Assembly (NCBI GenBank): GCA_030531025.1
Contig: JAUMTV010000159.1
Span: 1-6,006 of the forward strand
DNA length: 6,006 nt
Direction: 5' to 3'
Source: Turicibacter sp.
Lineage (GTDB): Bacteria > Bacillota > Bacilli > MOL361 > Turicibacteraceae
Part shown: positions 4,697 to 6,006 of the stretch, piece after piece
Layout: each line of letters begins with the position of its first letter
Position numbering within the stretch: position 1 is the first letter of the stretch
Notes under the pieces: generated by a model
What the model was told of the DNA's origin: nothing
The model's input: the letters and a program-made list of their open reading frames with translations, nothing else
Database searches by the model: none
Translations under genes and position numbers: made by a program

Positions 4697-4912
4697 ATGT
4701 TAGCGGGATTTTTATTTAAGGAATATGAAATCAATCAGGAAGGAGTCGTGACCGGCTATCAAGTGATGTTAGAGAATGAACAAGTCGCAACGCTTGAATA
4801 TCGAAATGCATTGTGGATTGGGGCTGTTGCTAAAGATATAAAAGTGAGGACTAGATGCGATAAGTCCGTTATGAGGGTAGCGGGTTGGATCATTAATGAA
4901 TTTAAGTCATAA
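4697..4912 (+). CDS. Small conserved-context protein of unknown function
   Basis: A 71-residue protein, MLAGFLFKEYEI to IINEFKS, with no motif that I recognise. It seems soluble and small, with alternating charged and hydrophobic residues suggesting a beta-rich start and a C-terminal helix (SVMRVAGWIINEF). I choose ATG 4697 since GGGGGA (4685-4690) is six bases before it; in-frame ATG 4691 directly abuts that site. It begins about 20 bp after the zinc-ribbon gene and reads the same way, so the two are likely one operon. Both contain a YRNA tetrapeptide, too short to prove kinship. Confidence 0.72.
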   Translation: MLAGFLFKEYEINQEGVVTGYQVMLENEQVATLEYRNALWIGAVAKDIKVRTRCDKSVMRVAGWIINEFKS

Positions 4913-4915
4913 CGT

Positions 4916-4945
4916 TTGAAAAAATTCATCACGATTAGGCATAAA
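4916..4945 (+). promoter_or_regulatory. Candidate promoter upstream of rep
   Basis: TTGAAA (4916-4921), an 18 bp spacer and CATAAA (4940-4945), four of six matches to the -10 consensus. The start point would fall near 4952, exactly at the foot of the structured leader at 4955-5041. Moderate match only; rep may equally be read from the upstream operon. Confidence 0.4.
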
Positions 4946-4954
4946 TGAAATCAA

Positions 4955-5041
4955 TGTTCGACAAAAAGAGAAGAATTCCTTCTCTTTAACGAACTTGTAT
5001 AGGATATTAACAAGTCGTACGCTTTTACAATTTGTCGAATA
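4955..5041 (+). repeat. Multi-stem structure with mutually exclusive pairings before rep
   Basis: A perfect 9 bp inverted repeat, TTCGACAAA (4957-4965) and TTTGTCGAA (5031-5039), encloses two smaller hairpins: AAAGAGAAG/CTTCTCTTT (4965-4973 with 4979-4987, loop AATTC) and ACTTGT/ACAAGT (4993-4998 with 5010-5015). GTTCG (4956-4960) can instead pair with CGAAC (4990-4994), extending the first hairpin and breaking the outer stem, so two folds compete. On the minus strand the first hairpin runs into TTTTT, as an intrinsic terminator would. Candidate roles are a leader switch controlling rep, the terminator of an antisense RNA, or the rolling-circle origin itself. It lies two bases from the ribosome-binding region of rep. 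Confidence 0.6.
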
Positions 5042-5069
5042 AGTGGGAGTGAAAATGGGGGAAGTCGTG

Positions 5070-5975
5070 ATGAAGAAAAAAGTATTTGATCACTATGATT
5101 ATGAGAATTTTTATGATCAATCCTTTCATGAGATAACGGGGGAATTATTAAATGAAGTGGTAAAGCCATTAAGGGGAGTGGCTTATACAACAGCAACGAT
5201 TAAAGCGGGAAATCAATTAGAGGTAGAAATCTATCCTTCATTTAAAAAAGAGATTCCAGAAATGATTCAAAGATTTAAGAAAAAGAAAAGTCGTGAAAGT
5301 AGTGAGCAACAGAAGAATTTGAATGATCGAAATGCTAAGAAAAAGCTGATGCGGTTAATTCATGAGAATTTTTATACAGGGGATTATTGGTGTACGTTCA
5401 CGTTTAAAGAAGAACCACAAGATTTAGAAACAGCAGAAAAGTTATGTAAGAATTTTTTTAGAAGAATTAACCGAGCAAGAAAAAAGAAAGAACTTGAAAA
5501 TGCGAAGTATGTTTATGTCATTGAAGAAGGAGCAACGGGAACCGAGCGATTCCATCTTCATTTAATTATGGATAATGGATTAACCAAAGAAGAAGTTGAA
5601 TCCAAGTGGAAACTAGGTGCATCCACTCTTCGAACGTTAAATTATTATAAAGAAGAAAATTTTATCGGTGTGTGCAAGTACATGATGAAGGATGAAGAAA
5701 CCTATAAAAGAACAGCGTTTAGATTAAAGGGGAAACGAAGATGGGGAAGTAGTAAAGGGAATCTCGTGTTACCCAAGCCATCTAAGAATCGCACGAAAAT
5801 GAGTAAGCGTAAAGTGATAGACATGGTGCTAAATCAAGATTCGATTGGTGAGAAACTAGAGCGTGAATATCCAAGGTATCAATTTAAAGAAGTCGAAATT
5901 AGATATAGTGACTTTAATGGATTATTTTATATTTATGCCAGGATGCAAGATAGACGGATGAGAGTAAGGAGATGA
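5070..5975 (+). CDS. rep: HUH rolling-circle replication initiator (Rep, ORF2/G2P-like)
   Basis: A 301-residue HUH endonuclease that should nick one strand at the origin and stay bound to the 5' end through a tyrosine. Motifs in order: WCTFTF (107-112), IEEG (151-154), the metal-binding HUH motif F-H162-L-H164-LIM, and a motif III K-Y204-M-M-K207 with a single candidate catalytic tyrosine. KRRWGSSKGNL (222-231) matches the conserved W-S-x-x-L region seen after the nuclease in these phage-type Reps. The N-terminal 90 residues are charged, with a lysine-rich stretch at 59-75. No helicase domain follows, so a host helicase is needed. I favour ATG 5070 (GGGGGAA at 5057-5063, seven bases upstream); in-frame ATG 5055 with GGGAG upstream and GTG 5043 are alternatives. 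It ends two bases before the next gene, so it is part of an operon. Whether the element is a phage, plasmid or mobilisable element cannot be told from Rep alone. Confidence 0.88.
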   Translation: MKKKVFDHYDYENFYDQSFHEITGELLNEVVKPLRGVAYTTATIKAGNQLEVEIYPSFKKEIPEMIQRFKKKKSRESSEQQKNLNDRNAKKKLMRLIHENFYTGDYWCTFTFKEEPQDLETAEKLCKNFFRRINRARKKKELENAKYVYVIEEGATGTERFHLHLIMDNGLTKEEVESKWKLGASTLRTLNYYKEENFIGVCKYMMKDEETYKRTAFRLKGKRRWGSSKGNLVLPKPSKNRTKMSKRKVIDMVLNQDSIGEKLEREYPRYQFKEVEIRYSDFNGLFYIYARMQDRRMRVRR

Positions 5976-5979
5976 AATG

Positions 5980-6006
5980 ATGAAGACTTTAGAAACTGTT
6001 CATTCA
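5980..6006 (+). CDS. Start of a downstream gene, cut by the window edge
   Basis: After the rep stop (5973-5975) AAGGAG (5966-5971) lies eight bases before ATG 5980, opening a frame MKTLETVHS that runs out of the window. An ATG at 5977 directly precedes it in the same frame but is only five bases from the site. Its ribosome-binding site lies inside the rep coding region, so the two are probably translationally coupled. The product cannot be named from nine codons. Confidence 0.6.

Noticed and set aside
4961..5030. Promoter for an antisense RNA on the minus strand
   Set aside because: The nearest boxes (for example TTGTAA 5030-5025 with TAATAT 5009-5004) have a 15 bp spacer and poor consensus, so only the terminator-like end of such an RNA is visible.
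4951..5196. Open frame of 81 codons on the minus strand
   Set aside because: Covers the structured leader and start of rep on the other strand; low-complexity residues and no support from a ribosome site.
1..6006. CRISPR array or insertion sequence
   Set aside because: No regularly spaced direct repeats and no transposase; the only large repeat is the paralogous recombinase pair, which is coding.

Overview
The window looks like the integration, lysogeny-control and early-replication end of an integrated mobile element (a prophage, phage-like satellite or integrative plasmid) in a low-GC Gram-positive bacterium (Firmicutes/Bacillota). The DNA is AT-rich, nearly every gene has a strong GGAGG-type ribosome-binding site, and all recognisable protein families are typical of Firmicutes mobile elements. 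Species cannot be named from the sequence.

Left arm, read leftward (about 112-3526, minus strand): an S24-type phage repressor with an N-terminal XRE helix-turn-helix (2906-3526), a hairpin terminator (2873-2898), then two tandem paralogous large serine recombinases of 452 and 453 residues (1488-2846 and 112-1473). The second recombinase starts just past the stop codon of the first. Left of them, bases 2-82 hold a short open frame running in from the window edge; it may be the broken end of a host gene at the integration site.

Control region (3527-3976): about 450 bases of very AT-rich DNA between the leftward repressor and the rightward genes. It holds a perfect 11+11 bp inverted repeat (3708-3734) whose arms carry outward-facing TTGATT -35-like boxes, an imperfect 35 bp dyad over the repressor promoter (3657-3691), a good rightward promoter (3907-3935) with a copy of the operator half-site at its predicted start point, and a possible 23-codon micro-ORF (3843-3914).

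Right arm, read rightward (3977 to the window end): a 74-residue Cro-like HTH protein, two structured untranslated segments, a 108-residue CxC/CxxC zinc-ribbon protein, an unidentified 71-residue protein, a second structured intergenic segment with mutually exclusive pairings (4955-5041), a 301-residue single-tyrosine HUH replication protein, and the first codons of the next gene.

Inferred working: the repressor binds the palindromic control region and keeps the rightward operon off. On release, the Cro-like protein reinforces the switch and the HUH protein starts rolling-circle replication, while one or both recombinases integrate and excise the element. Points of most interest are a repressor that lacks the S24 catalytic serine (so probably not RecA/self-cleavage induced), a pair of diverged serine recombinases, and the combination of serine-recombinase integration with HUH rolling-circle replication and a switch-like structure just upstream of rep.
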